From Seohaeicola_A nanhaiensis (GTDB taxonomy: Bacteria > Pseudomonadota > Alphaproteobacteria > Rhodobacterales > Rhodobacteraceae), in NCBI RefSeq assembly GCF_042654245.1, contig NZ_JBHSGI010000005.1, positions 186,001 to 250,000 of the forward strand: a stretch of 64,000 nt of DNA, in the 5' to 3' direction. A program made the position numbers and the translations under genes. The notes under the pieces were generated by a model. It was not told where the DNA came from. It searched no databases and was given only the letters and a program-made list of their open reading frames with translations. This document shows, piece by piece, positions 18,214 through 26,544 of this stretch (position 1 is the first letter of the stretch; every line of letters begins with the position of its first letter).

Positions 18214-18262
18214 ATCCTCCGGTAAGGCGCAAGCGGCTATGGCCGAAGCCTTGCCGGAGGAT
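18214..18262 (+). promoter_or_regulatory. Long hairpin masking the ribosome-binding site of the MprF-like gene
   Basis: Arm 1 ATCCTCCGGTAAGGC (18214-18228) pairs with arm 2 GCCTTGCCGGAGGAT (18248-18262): 15 positions, one G-U. A small inner stem (CGGC/GCCG) closes the 19-nt loop. Arm 2 contains the GGAGG that precedes the TTG start at 18267, so the folded RNA would hide it. It could also serve as a terminator for the gene before. Confidence 0.65.
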
Positions 18263-18266
18263 CGCC

Positions 18267-20111
18267 TTGCGCGCCCAGATCTCATTCAGCCCCAGCAGTG
18301 CCCTCCGCGTCGCGGTGCCGGCCGCGCTGACCCTGCTCTGCTTCTGGCTGCTGGCCCGGCGGCTCGATCCCGCCGCAATGGGCGACTCGCTGCGCGCCCT
18401 CGGCCAGACCGGCCCGCTGAACTGGCTCGCCGCGCTGGCCGCCACGCTGGTCAGCTTCTGGGCCATCGGGCGTTATGACGCGGTCGCCCACCGCCACCTC
18501 GCCACCGGCGTACTAACCCGCACCGCCCGCCGCTCCGGCGCCTGCGCCATCGCCTTTTCCCAGGCGGTCGGCTTCGGCCTGCTGACCGGCAGCTTCGCGC
18601 GCTGGCGCCTGCTGCCCGGCTTGCGCTGGCGCGACGCGGTGCGGCTCACCGTCTTCGTCGCCGTCTCCTTCCTCACCGCACTCGCCGCGCTGATCGGGCT
18701 GGTCTCGCTCTTCGACACGCCCTGGCCCGCCCGGCCCTGGCTGCCCGTCTGCGGCCTGCTGGTCCTGCCACTGCTGCTGGGCCTCGCCTTCTGCCTGCCG
18801 GTCATCCGCATCGGCCGCTTCCGACTCACCCTCCCGACGCTCCCGGCGCTGGCCGGCATTGCGCTCTGGACGGTGATCGACACTGCCTTCGCCGCGCTGG
18901 CCCTCACCGTTCTGATCCCCGAGACCGCGAGCCTCACCTGGGCCGCCGTCTTCCCGGCCTATCTCGTCGCCCTCGGCTCTGCCCTCATCTCGGGCACGCC
19001 CGGCGGCCTCGGCCCCTTCGAGCTGACGCTGATCCTGCTGCTGCCTGCGGGAACCGAGGCGCAAGTGATTGCCGGCGTCATCGGCTTCCGCCTGGTCTAT
19101 TTCGCCCTGCCGGCGCTGATCGCCGGGGCGGTGCTGCTGCGTCGGCCCTTTGGCCCGGCGATGGCCGAAACCGCCGCCACCGCCACCAGCCTGCCCGCCA
19201 ACCTGCTGCGCGCCGAAACCGCGGTGATCCGCCAGTCGGGCGGGCAGATCCTCTGCGCCGGCGATGCGGCGGTGGCCGCGATCCGCACGCCGCAGCTGAT
19301 CGCCGGCATCTTCGATCCGATCTCCGGCCCTATGCCCGAGGTGCTGAACCTGCTCTGGGTCACCGCACGCAGCGCCAACCGCATCGCCTGCCTCTACAAA
19401 TGCGGCGCCCGCAGCGCCGCTCTCGCCCGCCGCGCCGGCTGGAAGGTGCAGCGCATCGCGCGCGAGGCGGTGATCGACACCGCCCGCTTCGACCTCTCCA
19501 CCCCGCGCCACCGCCAGCTGCGCCGCAAGCTGCGCCATGCCGAGCGTGGGGGCCTCACCATCACCCGCGATTCCGCCCCGCCCCTCGCCGCGCTGACCGC
19601 CATAGACACCGCCTGGCAGGCCGACCGCGGCCGCGCGCGCGGCACCACGATGGGCCGCTTCTGCGCCGACTACATCCAGGGGCAGGAGATTTTCGTCGCC
19701 CGCCTGAACGGCGAGGCCCGCGCCTTTGTCACCCTGCACGCCACCTCCAGCGAATGGTGCCTCGACCTGATGCGCTGGCAGCCCGGCCTGCCCGATGGAG
19801 TCATGCATGCGCTCATCACCGCCGCCATCCGCGCCGCCGCCGCTGCCGGCGTGCCGCGCCTGTCGCTCGCCGCCGTCCCAGACCACCGCCTCTCGCGCGA
19901 CAGCGGCAGCGGGCTCGCGCAGTTCAAGGCCAGCTTCGCCCCCCGGTGGGAGCCGCTCTACCTCGCCGCGCCCGACGCCCCGGCCCTGGCCCTGGCCGCC
20001 GCCGATCTTGCTCGCACGATCTTCTGGCCCGGCCCCGCGGCTTCCCCGTCCCCGCAGGCGATTCATGAAGATGTTGAGCAGAATGGATTTGCCATGCGCC
20101 CGGCGCCATGA
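18267..20111 (+). CDS. MprF-like membrane protein with DUF2156 domain
   Basis: 614 residues. About residues 10-315 contain many hydrophobic helices with MprF-flippase-like stretches (FSQAVGFGLLTGSFARWRLL and SALISGTPGGLGPFELTLIL). About residues 330-590 form a soluble DUF2156 domain of the aminoacyl-phosphatidylglycerol synthase type (LRRKLRHAERGGLTI, YIQGQEIFVARL). By family it would modify a lipid with an amino acid and flip it outwards; the exact lipid is unknown. TTG at 18267 is used because GGAGG lies 5 nt upstream. Its stop overlaps the start of the next gene. Confidence 0.82.
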   Translation: MRAQISFSPSSALRVAVPAALTLLCFWLLARRLDPAAMGDSLRALGQTGPLNWLAALAATLVSFWAIGRYDAVAHRHLATGVLTRTARRSGACAIAFSQAVGFGLLTGSFARWRLLPGLRWRDAVRLTVFVAVSFLTALAALIGLVSLFDTPWPARPWLPVCGLLVLPLLLGLAFCLPVIRIGRFRLTLPTLPALAGIALWTVIDTAFAALALTVLIPETASLTWAAVFPAYLVALGSALISGTPGGLGPFELTLILLLPAGTEAQVIAGVIGFRLVYFALPALIAGAVLLRRPFGPAMAETAATATSLPANLLRAETAVIRQSGGQILCAGDAAVAAIRTPQLIAGIFDPISGPMPEVLNLLWVTARSANRIACLYKCGARSAALARRAGWKVQRIAREAVIDTARFDLSTPRHRQLRRKLRHAERGGLTITRDSAPPLAALTAIDTAWQADRGRARGTTMGRFCADYIQGQEIFVARLNGEARAFVTLHATSSEWCLDLMRWQPGLPDGVMHALITAAIRAAAAAGVPRLSLAAVPDHRLSRDSGSGLAQFKASFAPRWEPLYLAAPDAPALALAAADLARTIFWPGPAASPSPQAIHEDVEQNGFAMRPAP

Positions 20112-21187
20112 CAGACCACGCCGAACATGCGCCGGCTTCGCCGGCCGAACTGCGTTGGAGCGACATCACAATGGGCGATCTGCTTTCCGAACTGCTGGCC
20201 AGCCGCGATGTGCTTCTCGCCGACGGCGCCACCGGGACCAATCTCTTTGCCATGGGCCTCCAGGCCGGCGAGGCGCCGGAACTCTGGAACACCGATGCGC
20301 CGCAGAACATCACCCAGCTCTACAAGGGCGCGGTCGATGCCGGCAGCGACCTGTTCCTGACCAACACCTTCGGCGGCACCGCAGCCCGGCTCAAGCTGCA
20401 CAACGCCCAGAACCGCGTGCGCGAGCTGAACCGCGTCGGCGCCGAACTCGGCCGCGAGGTCGCCGACAGGCTCGACCGCAAGGTCGTCGTCGCCGGCTCG
20501 GTCGGCCCCACGGGCGAGATCATGGAACCCGTCGGCGCCCTCTCGCACGCCCTCGCCGTCGAGATGTTCCACGAACAGGCCGACGGCCTGAAGGAAGGCG
20601 GCGTCGACGTGCTCTGGCTCGAAACCATCTCCGCCCCCGAGGAATACCGCGCCGCGGCCGAGGCTTTCGCCCTCACCGGCTTGCCCTGGTGCGGCACGAT
20701 GAGCTTCGACACCGCCGGGCGCACCATGATGGGCGTCACCTCGGCCGCCATGGCCCAGATGGTCGAAACGCTCGACCCGGCCCCGCTCGCCTATGGCGCG
20801 AACTGCGGCACCGGCGCCTCTGACCTGCTGCGCACCGTCCTCGGTTTCGCTGCCCAGGGCACCGGCCGCCCGATCATCGCCAAGGGCAACGCCGGAATCC
20901 CGAAATACGTCGAAGGCCACATCCACTATGACGGCACCCCCGCGCTGATGGCCGATTACGCCGCCATGGCCCGCGACTGCGGCGCGAAGATCATCGGCGG
21001 CTGCTGCGGCACCATGCCCGAGCACCTGCGCCTGATGCGCGAGGCGCTCGACAGCCGCCCCCGGCACGAACCGCCGACGCTCGACCAGATCGTCGCCGCC
21101 CTCGGCCCCTTCACCTCGGCCAGCGACGGCACCGGCGCCGATGCCGGCGCGCCCCGGCGCGACCGCGGCCGCCGCCACCGCAGCTAA
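20108..21187 (+). CDS. Homocysteine S-methyltransferase (betaine-homocysteine type / MetH homocysteine domain)
   Basis: 359 residues containing the Pfam S-methyl_trans fold. Visible features: LLADGATGTNLFAMGL, NTFGGTAARLKLH, and the zinc-binding cysteines in GANCGTGASD and GGCCGTMPEH. It corresponds to the homocysteine module of MetH as a separate protein, close to a stand-alone corrinoid protein and DUF1638, as in split methionine synthases. The alternative is a betaine-dependent enzyme. ATG at 20108 overlaps the MprF-like stop; an in-frame ATG at 20171 (MGDLLSELL) is possible. The last 20 residues are disordered and basic. Confidence 0.88.
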   Translation: MTDHAEHAPASPAELRWSDITMGDLLSELLASRDVLLADGATGTNLFAMGLQAGEAPELWNTDAPQNITQLYKGAVDAGSDLFLTNTFGGTAARLKLHNAQNRVRELNRVGAELGREVADRLDRKVVVAGSVGPTGEIMEPVGALSHALAVEMFHEQADGLKEGGVDVLWLETISAPEEYRAAAEAFALTGLPWCGTMSFDTAGRTMMGVTSAAMAQMVETLDPAPLAYGANCGTGASDLLRTVLGFAAQGTGRPIIAKGNAGIPKYVEGHIHYDGTPALMADYAAMARDCGAKIIGGCCGTMPEHLRLMREALDSRPRHEPPTLDQIVAALGPFTSASDGTGADAGAPRRDRGRRHRS

Positions 21188-21244
21188 CCGCCCCACGGCG
21201 CGCGAGGCGCCGGAGAGGAGCATCTCATGCCCCGCGAAACGGCC

Positions 21245-22324
21245 TCAGAACAGGCTCAGCTGATCGCCCGGCCGCGCCGGCGGCCCGAACAGGTCGCAGC
21301 GCAGCGGCGGGCTCGGCGCATCCAGCCCCAGCCGCCGCACCGCCGCCCTGAACCGGCGGCCGACCATCTCGGCATATTCCCCCTCCCCCCGCATCCGGTG
21401 CCCCCAGCGGGGATCGTAATCCTTGCCGCCGTGCATCTCGCGCAGCCGCGCCATGATCCGGGCCGCCTTGCCCGGCGCATGTTCGGCCAGCCACTCCTGC
21501 CACAGTGCCGACACCTCACGCGGCAGCCGCAGCATGATCCAGCTCGCCGCCACAGCACCGGCTTCCTGCCCGGCGGCCAGCAGCGCCTCCAGCTCGTGAT
21601 CGGTCAGCCCCGGCACCAGGGGCGAGGCCATGACCCGCACCGGGATCCCGGCCTCGCTCAGCCGCCGGATCACCGCCAGCCGCCGCGCCGGCGCGGGCGC
21701 ACGCGGCTCCATCCGGCGGGCCAGCCCGGCGTCCAGCGTCGTCAGCGAGATACCGACCCGCACCAGCCCGCGGGCGGCCATCGGCGCCAGGATGTCCAGA
21801 TCGCGCTCGATCAGCGTGCCCTTGGTGACGATCGCCACCGGATGCCCCCATTCGGCCAGCACCTCCAGGCAGGCCCGCGCGATGCCCATGTCCCGCTCCA
21901 GCGGCTGATAGGGGTCGGTGTTCGTGCCGATCGCGATCGGCGCGACCCGGTAGGCCTTCGACCCCAGCTCGCGCTCCAGGACCCGCGCCGCCTCGGGCCG
22001 GGCGATCAGCCGCGTCTCGAAGTCCAGCCCCGGCGACAGCCCCAGATAGGCATGGCTCGGCCGGGCAAAGCAGTAGATGCAGCCATGCTCGCAGCCCCGA
22101 TAGGGGTTGATCGACCGGTCGAACGGCAGATCGGGAGAGCGGTTGTAGGTGATCACGCTGCGCGGCACCTCGATGCGCACCTCGGTGCGCAGGCTCGGCA
22201 GCTCCTCGGGCAGGTCCCAGCCGTCCGGCTCCCGGCTCCGCCCCGGCTCGAACCGGCCGGGGGCATTGCTGGCCGCGCCGCGCGCGCGGCGCCGCGCCGG
22301 ATCGATGGGCAACTCGGTAGACAT
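21245..22324 (-). CDS. PA0069-family radical SAM protein (SplB-like)
   Basis: 359 residues. The radical SAM cluster motif is CEHGCIYC, followed by FARPSHAYLG. NRSPDLPFDRSINPYRGCEH before it and GTNTDPYQPLER after it fit the PA0069 family, related to spore photoproduct lyase in its core. Substrate unknown. The gene sits between the homocysteine methyltransferase and corrinoid-protein genes but on the opposite strand. A LexA-type box lies 12 nt upstream of its ATG, suggesting a role linked to DNA damage. Confidence 0.88.
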   Translation of the reverse strand: MSTELPIDPARRRARGAASNAPGRFEPGRSREPDGWDLPEELPSLRTEVRIEVPRSVITYNRSPDLPFDRSINPYRGCEHGCIYCFARPSHAYLGLSPGLDFETRLIARPEAARVLERELGSKAYRVAPIAIGTNTDPYQPLERDMGIARACLEVLAEWGHPVAIVTKGTLIERDLDILAPMAARGLVRVGISLTTLDAGLARRMEPRAPAPARRLAVIRRLSEAGIPVRVMASPLVPGLTDHELEALLAAGQEAGAVAASWIMLRLPREVSALWQEWLAEHAPGKAARIMARLREMHGGKDYDPRWGHRMRGEGEYAEMVGRRFRAAVRRLGLDAPSPPLRCDLFGPPARPGDQLSLF

Positions 22325-22335
22325 GGCTCAAACTA

Positions 22336-22350
22336 GAACAAAGGCGGAAC
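22336..22350 (-). promoter_or_regulatory. LexA-type SOS box
   Basis: GAAC (22336-22339), seven bases, GAAC (22347-22350); on the minus strand GTTC-N7-GTTC, the alphaproteobacterial LexA consensus. It lies directly upstream of the radical SAM start at 22324 and would overlap its promoter. Confidence 0.65.
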
Positions 22351-22504
22351 ATACACAAGCCCGCCCCGGCCGCCTATATGGCCTTTGGTCGGAACAGATG
22401 CGGCCAGTGTCGCAATTATCGCAGTCCGCGCTTCGGCCTTTCGCCAAAAGTGCGCTTATCCCGCCCGGGGTCCCGTCCCGGCCCAAATGCAAGGAATAAA
22501 ACGC

Positions 22505-23203
22505 ATGTCGGAAGATGACGAGATCATCCTGTCGGAACTCGACGACGAGGAACTGGTCCAGCAGATGTTCGACGACCTTTACGACGGTCTCAAGGAAGAG
22601 ATCGAGGAAGGCGTGAACATCCTGCTCGAACGCGGCTGGCAGCCCTACGAGGTGCTGACCAAGGCGCTGGTGGGCGGCATGACCATCGTCGGCGCCGACT
22701 TCCGCGACGGCATCCTCTTCGTCCCCGAGGTGCTACTGGCGGCCAACGCGATGAAGGGCGGCATGGCCATCCTCAAGCCGCTGCTCGCCGAAACCGGCGC
22801 GCCCCGCGTCGGCAAGATGGTGATCGGCACGGTCAAGGGCGACATTCATGACATCGGCAAGAACCTCGTCGGCATGATGATGGAAGGCGCCGGCTTCGAG
22901 GTGGTCGACCTCGGCATCAACAACTCGGTCGAGAAATACCTGGACGCGCTCGAACGCGAAGGGCCCGATATCCTCGGCATGTCCGCCCTGCTGACGACCA
23001 CCATGCCCTACATGAAGGTGGTGATCGACACGCTGGTCGAACAGGGCAAGCGCGACGACTACATCGTGCTGGTCGGCGGCGCCCCGCTGAACGAGGAATT
23101 CGGCAAGGCCATCGGCGCCGACGCCTATTGCCGCGACGCCGCCGTGGCGGTGGAAACGGCCAAGCATTTCGTCGGCCGCAAGCACAACCGCATGAACGCC
23201 TGA
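22505..23203 (+). CDS. Corrinoid (methylcobalamin-binding) methyltransferase protein
   Basis: 232 residues. N-terminal helical cap (about 25-110) shields the cofactor; the B12-binding Rossmann domain has the DxHxxG signature KGDIHDIGKNLVGMMMEGAG with the axial His, then MSALLTTTMPYMK and VLVGGAPLNEEF. It carries the methyl group to the homocysteine methyltransferase encoded just upstream on the same strand. AAGGA stands about 9 nt before the ATG at 22505; the upstream frame is not coding. It corresponds to the B12 module of MetH in a split enzyme, or to an MtbC/MttC-type protein. Confidence 0.9.
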   Translation: MSEDDEIILSELDDEELVQQMFDDLYDGLKEEIEEGVNILLERGWQPYEVLTKALVGGMTIVGADFRDGILFVPEVLLAANAMKGGMAILKPLLAETGAPRVGKMVIGTVKGDIHDIGKNLVGMMMEGAGFEVVDLGINNSVEKYLDALEREGPDILGMSALLTTTMPYMKVVIDTLVEQGKRDDYIVLVGGAPLNEEFGKAIGADAYCRDAAVAVETAKHFVGRKHNRMNA

Positions 23204-23209
23204 CCGGGC

Positions 23210-23231
23210 GGCGCGCCCTCGCGGGCGCGCC
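23210..23231. terminator. Hairpin between convergent genes
   Basis: GGCGCGCCC (23210-23218) / GGGCGCGCC (23223-23231), perfect 9 bp with a 4-nt loop, immediately after the corrinoid-protein stop and before the end of the membrane-protein gene on the other strand. Confidence 0.6.
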
Positions 23232-23235
23232 CTGC

Positions 23236-23721
23236 TCATTCGATCCGGTCGACCACAAAGCCCAGCACGATCCCGTACAGAACGTGCCCCACCAGCGCGA
23301 CCCAGGCGATTCCGGTGAACCCCAGGAACAGCGGCAGCCCGGCAATCGCGGTGATCCCGCCGATGGCAAAGACCCAGAGGCCGAACCCATAGATGGCCGA
23401 CGGCACAAACCAGCCGAACCGCGCGCCCATGACCGAACGCCACAGCGGGCGGAAGACGAACAGCCAGCCGATCGGATAGCCGATCAGCCCGACCAGATAG
23501 AAATGCACGAAATAGCCGGCGAAATCGCCGCTCGGCAGGCCCAGACGCTCCAGCAGGCTGCGCGCCAGCCCATGCGGCGACAGGTTGGCGAACCCCAGGC
23601 CCGGGCTGATCAGCTGGCCCCAGAGATCAAAGGCGATGGTGGCAAAAAAGCCCGCGATGAACATCACCCCCAGGGTGGCGATGCCGGCCGAAGGCAGGCG
23701 CGAAGCGGTTGCGGTGGTCAT
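23236..23721 (-). CDS. Integral membrane protein, unknown
   Basis: 161 residues with four hydrophobic helices (for example IATLGVMFIAGFFATIAF, YFVHFYLVGLIGYPIGWLFV, AIYGFGLWVFAIGGITAIAG and IAWVALVGHVLYGIVLGFVV). The start at 23721 has GGGGAG about 8 nt upstream. The family resembles small alphaproteobacterial membrane proteins, often annotated as DUF of unknown role. It is divergent from the DUF1638 gene, sharing a promoter region of about 100 bases, and lies within the split methionine-synthase locus, though it is probably not part of it. Confidence 0.75.
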   Translation of the reverse strand: MTTATASRLPSAGIATLGVMFIAGFFATIAFDLWGQLISPGLGFANLSPHGLARSLLERLGLPSGDFAGYFVHFYLVGLIGYPIGWLFVFRPLWRSVMGARFGWFVPSAIYGFGLWVFAIGGITAIAGLPLFLGFTGIAWVALVGHVLYGIVLGFVVDRIE

Positions 23722-23819
23722 GGTAGAACTCCCCTTGTATCCTTGTTGCACCACGATCTGGCGCGGCGCGGGGCGCGCGCGCAAGATGTGCGTCACCGCC
23801 ACACGCAGAGGTTAGATTT

Positions 23820-24464
23820 GTGTCAGACCTGCCCGACGCCGCCACACTGACCTACGAGGGACTCGACCCCGCCCATCGCGGCCGGCTGCTGCTGATCGCT
23901 TGCGGCGCGCTGGCCCGCGAGATCGTCGCGCTGAAAGAGCGCAACGGCTGGTCCCATATGGACATCACCTGCCTTCCCGCGATCCTCCACAACCACCCGG
24001 AAAGGATCACCGAAGCGGTCGAGGCGACGGTGGAAAAACACCGCGCCGCCTACGACCGCATCTTCGTCGTCTACGCCGACTGCGGCACCGGCGGGCTGCT
24101 CGCGGCCGCCTGCGCCCGCCTCGGGGTCGAGATGGTCGAAGGCCCCCACTGCTACGCCTTCTTCGAAGGCAACGCCGCCTTCGCCGCCCATGACGACGAG
24201 ATCACCGCCTTCTACCTGACCGATTTCCTCGCCCGCCAGTTCGACGCCTTCGTCTGGAAACCCCTCGGCCTCGACCGCCACCCCGAGTTGATCGAAATGT
24301 ATTTCAGCAATTACACCAAACTCGTCTACCAGGCCCAGACCGACGACCCCGCCCTGACCGAACGCGCCCGCGCCTGCGCCGACCGCCTGAACCTCGCCTT
24401 CGAACGCCGCTTCACCGGCTACGGCGACCTCGCGACCACGCTCGCGGCATGGGCGCGCCGCTAG
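23820..24464 (+). CDS. DUF1638 protein
   Basis: 214 residues, GTG start with AGAGG upstream. Begins with a Rossmann-like segment RGRLLLIACGALAREIVAL, followed by DITCLPAILHNHPERITEAV, FVVYADCGTGGLL and GPHCYAFFEGN. Conserved Cys residues (LIACGA, DITCLP, YADCGTG, GPHC) may bind a metal or cofactor. DUF1638 genes commonly accompany corrinoid methyltransferases, and in the related Phaeobacter inhibens I recall genetic evidence that one is needed with the split methionine synthase. Precise activity unknown: activation or repair of the corrinoid is a guess. Confidence 0.85.
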   Translation: MSDLPDAATLTYEGLDPAHRGRLLLIACGALAREIVALKERNGWSHMDITCLPAILHNHPERITEAVEATVEKHRAAYDRIFVVYADCGTGGLLAAACARLGVEMVEGPHCYAFFEGNAAFAAHDDEITAFYLTDFLARQFDAFVWKPLGLDRHPELIEMYFSNYTKLVYQAQTDDPALTERARACADRLNLAFERRFTGYGDLATTLAAWARR

Positions 24465-24468
24465 CCCC

Positions 24469-24532
24469 TTCTCTGGTTCCCAAATACCTCCGGGGTGAAT
24501 TGGCCGCAGGCCAAGAGGGGGCGGCGCCCCCT
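24469..24532 (+). repeat. CCAAATA dispersed element, copy A
   Basis: TTCTCTGGTTCCCAAATACC at 24469-24488, then a GC-rich hairpin AGGGGGCG / CGCCCCCT (24516-24532). It lies between the convergent ends of the DUF1638 and Lrp genes. Four related copies occur at about 33443, 43388 (inverted), 56504 and 63864. Confidence 0.75.
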
Positions 24533-24535
24533 CCC

Positions 24536-25003
24536 TCAGGCCTCCAGCGGCAGCATCGTGGTCGACTTGATCTCTTCCATCGACAACAGCGCGGTCACGT
24601 TATGCACCCGCACTTCCGAGATCAGCGCCTGATAGAAGGTGTCATAGGCCCGCGCGTTCTTCACCCGCACCTTCAGGATATAGTCGATATCCCCCGCCAG
24701 CCGATGCGCCTCCAGCACCTCGGGGCGCGCGCGGATCGCGTTCAGGAACTGCTTCTGCCACTCCGCCTCATGCGCCGAGGTGCGGATCAGCACGAAAAAG
24801 CAGGCCTCGAACCCCAGCGCCTCGGCGTCCAGCATCACGGTCTGCTGGCCGATGACGCCCGCCTCCTTCAGCTTGCGGATTCGGTTCCAGACCGGGGTCT
24901 TGGAACTGCCCACGGCCCGCGCGATATCGTCCAGCGACTGGCTGGCATCGCGCTGCATCTCGATAAGAATTTTCCGGTCGGTTTCGTCGATCCGCACTGA
25001 CAT
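24536..25003 (-). CDS. Lrp/AsnC-family transcriptional regulator
   Basis: 155 residues. N-terminal helix-turn-helix (IDETDRKILIEMQRDASQSL, then SKTPVWNRIRKLKEAGVIG) and C-terminal RAM domain (AHRLAGDIDYILKVRVKNAR) that binds an amino acid and forms octamers. The gene faces away from the cys operon, with a promoter region between them, so it probably controls that operon; an amino acid related to sulfur metabolism is a likely ligand but this is inferred. Confidence 0.88.
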   Translation of the reverse strand: MSVRIDETDRKILIEMQRDASQSLDDIARAVGSSKTPVWNRIRKLKEAGVIGQQTVMLDAEALGFEACFFVLIRTSAHEAEWQKQFLNAIRARPEVLEAHRLAGDIDYILKVRVKNARAYDTFYQALISEVRVHNVTALLSMEEIKSTTMLPLEA

Positions 25004-25098
25004 TCCCGCAAAGCTCCTTCTGGCAGGCCGGGCGTTCCATTCGCGCGCTCCAATGGAACAAACGTCCTTATTTGGCCGCGCATATGGCCTTCATGCGG

Positions 25099-25115
25099 GA
25101 ATATTTCCTATATTC
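25099..25115. promoter_or_regulatory. Inverted repeat upstream of cysG
   Basis: GAATAT (25099-25104), TTCCT, ATATTC (25110-25115): perfect 6-bp inverted repeat in an AT-rich patch between the Lrp-type gene and cysG. Lrp/AsnC proteins bind short AT-rich inverted repeats, so this is a candidate operator; the cysG promoter probably overlaps it. Confidence 0.45.
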
Positions 25116-25149
25116 ACCCCCAAGTCAAACAGCCTCGGGGCGCCTCGTC

Positions 25150-26544
25150 ATGAACCATTTCCCGATCTTCGTCAGCCTCGCCGGCGCCCGCGTCCTGCTT
25201 TCGGGCGGCGGCGAACCCGCGCTTGCCAAGCTGCGCCTCCTGCTCAAGACCCCCGCAGCGATCACCGTCTTCGCGACCGATCCCGCCCCCGAGATCGAAG
25301 GCTGGGCCGAGGCCGGCAACCTGGCCCTCCGGCGCCGCGCGCCCGAGGCCGCCGATTTCACCGGCGTCACTCTCGCCTATGCCGCCGAGGAGGATGCAGC
25401 GCAGGCCGCCCGCACCGCCGCCCTCGGCCGCGCCGCCGGCGTGCTGGTGAACGTGGTCGACAACCTCGACGCCTCCGCCTTCATCACCCCCGCCATCGTC
25501 GACCGCGCGCCCGTCACCATCGCCATCGGCACCGAGGGCGCGGCCCCCGTGCTCGCCCGCGCGCTCAAGGCCGATATCGAATCCCGCCTGCCCGCCGCGC
25601 TCGGCCCGCTCGCCCGCATCGGCAAGGCCTTCCGCGCGCTGGCCGATGCGCTGCCCCACGGCCGCCCGCGCCGCGACTTCTGGTCCGACTACTACGGCCC
25701 CGAAGGCGCCCGGGCCTTCGCCGAACGCGGCGAATCCGGCGCACAGGCGGCGCTGCAGGACCTCCTCGCCCGGCACATGGATCAGGCTGCCCGTCCCGGC
25801 CACGTCGCCTTCGTCGGCGCCGGTCCCGGCGATCCCGACCTGCTGACGCTCAAGGCCCGCCGCGCGCTCGACACCGCCGATGTGGTGATCCACGACCGTC
25901 TCGTGACCCCCACCATCCTCGACCTCGCCCGCCGCGAGGCGCTGATGATCAACGTCGGCAAGGAAGGTTTCGGCCCCTCGACCTCGCAGGACCGCATCAA
26001 CGCGCTGCTCATCGAACACGCCCGCACCGGCGCCCAGGTCGTGCGCCTGAAATCCGGCGACTCCACCGTCTTCGGCCGCCTCGACGAAGAGATCGACGCC
26101 TGCGACGCCGCCGGCGTCGCCTGGCATATCGTCCCCGGCATCACCGCCGCCTCGGCCGCCGTCGCCGCCATCGGCCAGAGCCTGACGCGCCGGGGCCGCA
26201 ACGCCTCGGTCCGCTTCCTCACCGGCCACGACGTGGCGGGCTTCGCCGACCACGACTGGGCCGCGCTCGCCCGCCCGGGCGAGGTCGCCGCGATCTACAT
26301 GGGCAAGAAGGCAGCCCGCTTCGTCCAGGGTCGCCTGCTGATGCACGGCGCCGACCGCGCCACCCCGGTGACGGTGATCGAGAACGCCTCGCGCCCCGAC
26401 CAGCGCGTGCTCTCCAGCACGCTCGCCACCCTGCCCGCCGACCTGACCAGCGCCGCCATGACCGGCCCGGCACTCACCTTCCTCGGCCTTGCCCCGCGTG
26501 CCGCGGCACAGGCCCTGCCAGCTCTCCACAAGGAACTTGCCTGA
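25150..26544 (+). CDS. cysG: Siroheme synthase CysG (fused)
   Basis: 464 residues, all siroheme steps in one protein. About residues 1-200: precorrin-2 dehydrogenase/ferrochelatase with the NAD-binding SGGGEPALAKLRLL. About 215-464: uroporphyrinogen-III methyltransferase (HVAFVGAGPGDPDLLTLKAR, then IHDRLVTPTILDLARR and VRLKSGDSTVFGRLDEE). Siroheme is the cofactor of the sulfite reductase two genes downstream. ATG at 25150 fits the family (MNHFPIFVSLAGARVL). First gene of the sulfate-assimilation operon; its TGA overlaps the next ATG (TGATG). Confidence 0.94.
   Translation: MNHFPIFVSLAGARVLLSGGGEPALAKLRLLLKTPAAITVFATDPAPEIEGWAEAGNLALRRRAPEAADFTGVTLAYAAEEDAAQAARTAALGRAAGVLVNVVDNLDASAFITPAIVDRAPVTIAIGTEGAAPVLARALKADIESRLPAALGPLARIGKAFRALADALPHGRPRRDFWSDYYGPEGARAFAERGESGAQAALQDLLARHMDQAARPGHVAFVGAGPGDPDLLTLKARRALDTADVVIHDRLVTPTILDLARREALMINVGKEGFGPSTSQDRINALLIEHARTGAQVVRLKSGDSTVFGRLDEEIDACDAAGVAWHIVPGITAASAAVAAIGQSLTRRGRNASVRFLTGHDVAGFADHDWAALARPGEVAAIYMGKKAARFVQGRLLMHGADRATPVTVIENASRPDQRVLSSTLATLPADLTSAAMTGPALTFLGLAPRAAAQALPALHKELA

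Noticed and set aside
22351..22504. Possible cobalamin or SAM riboswitch upstream of the corrinoid protein
   Set aside because: No B12-box (GCCACTG-type) or SAM aptamer core recognised; only GC-rich patches.
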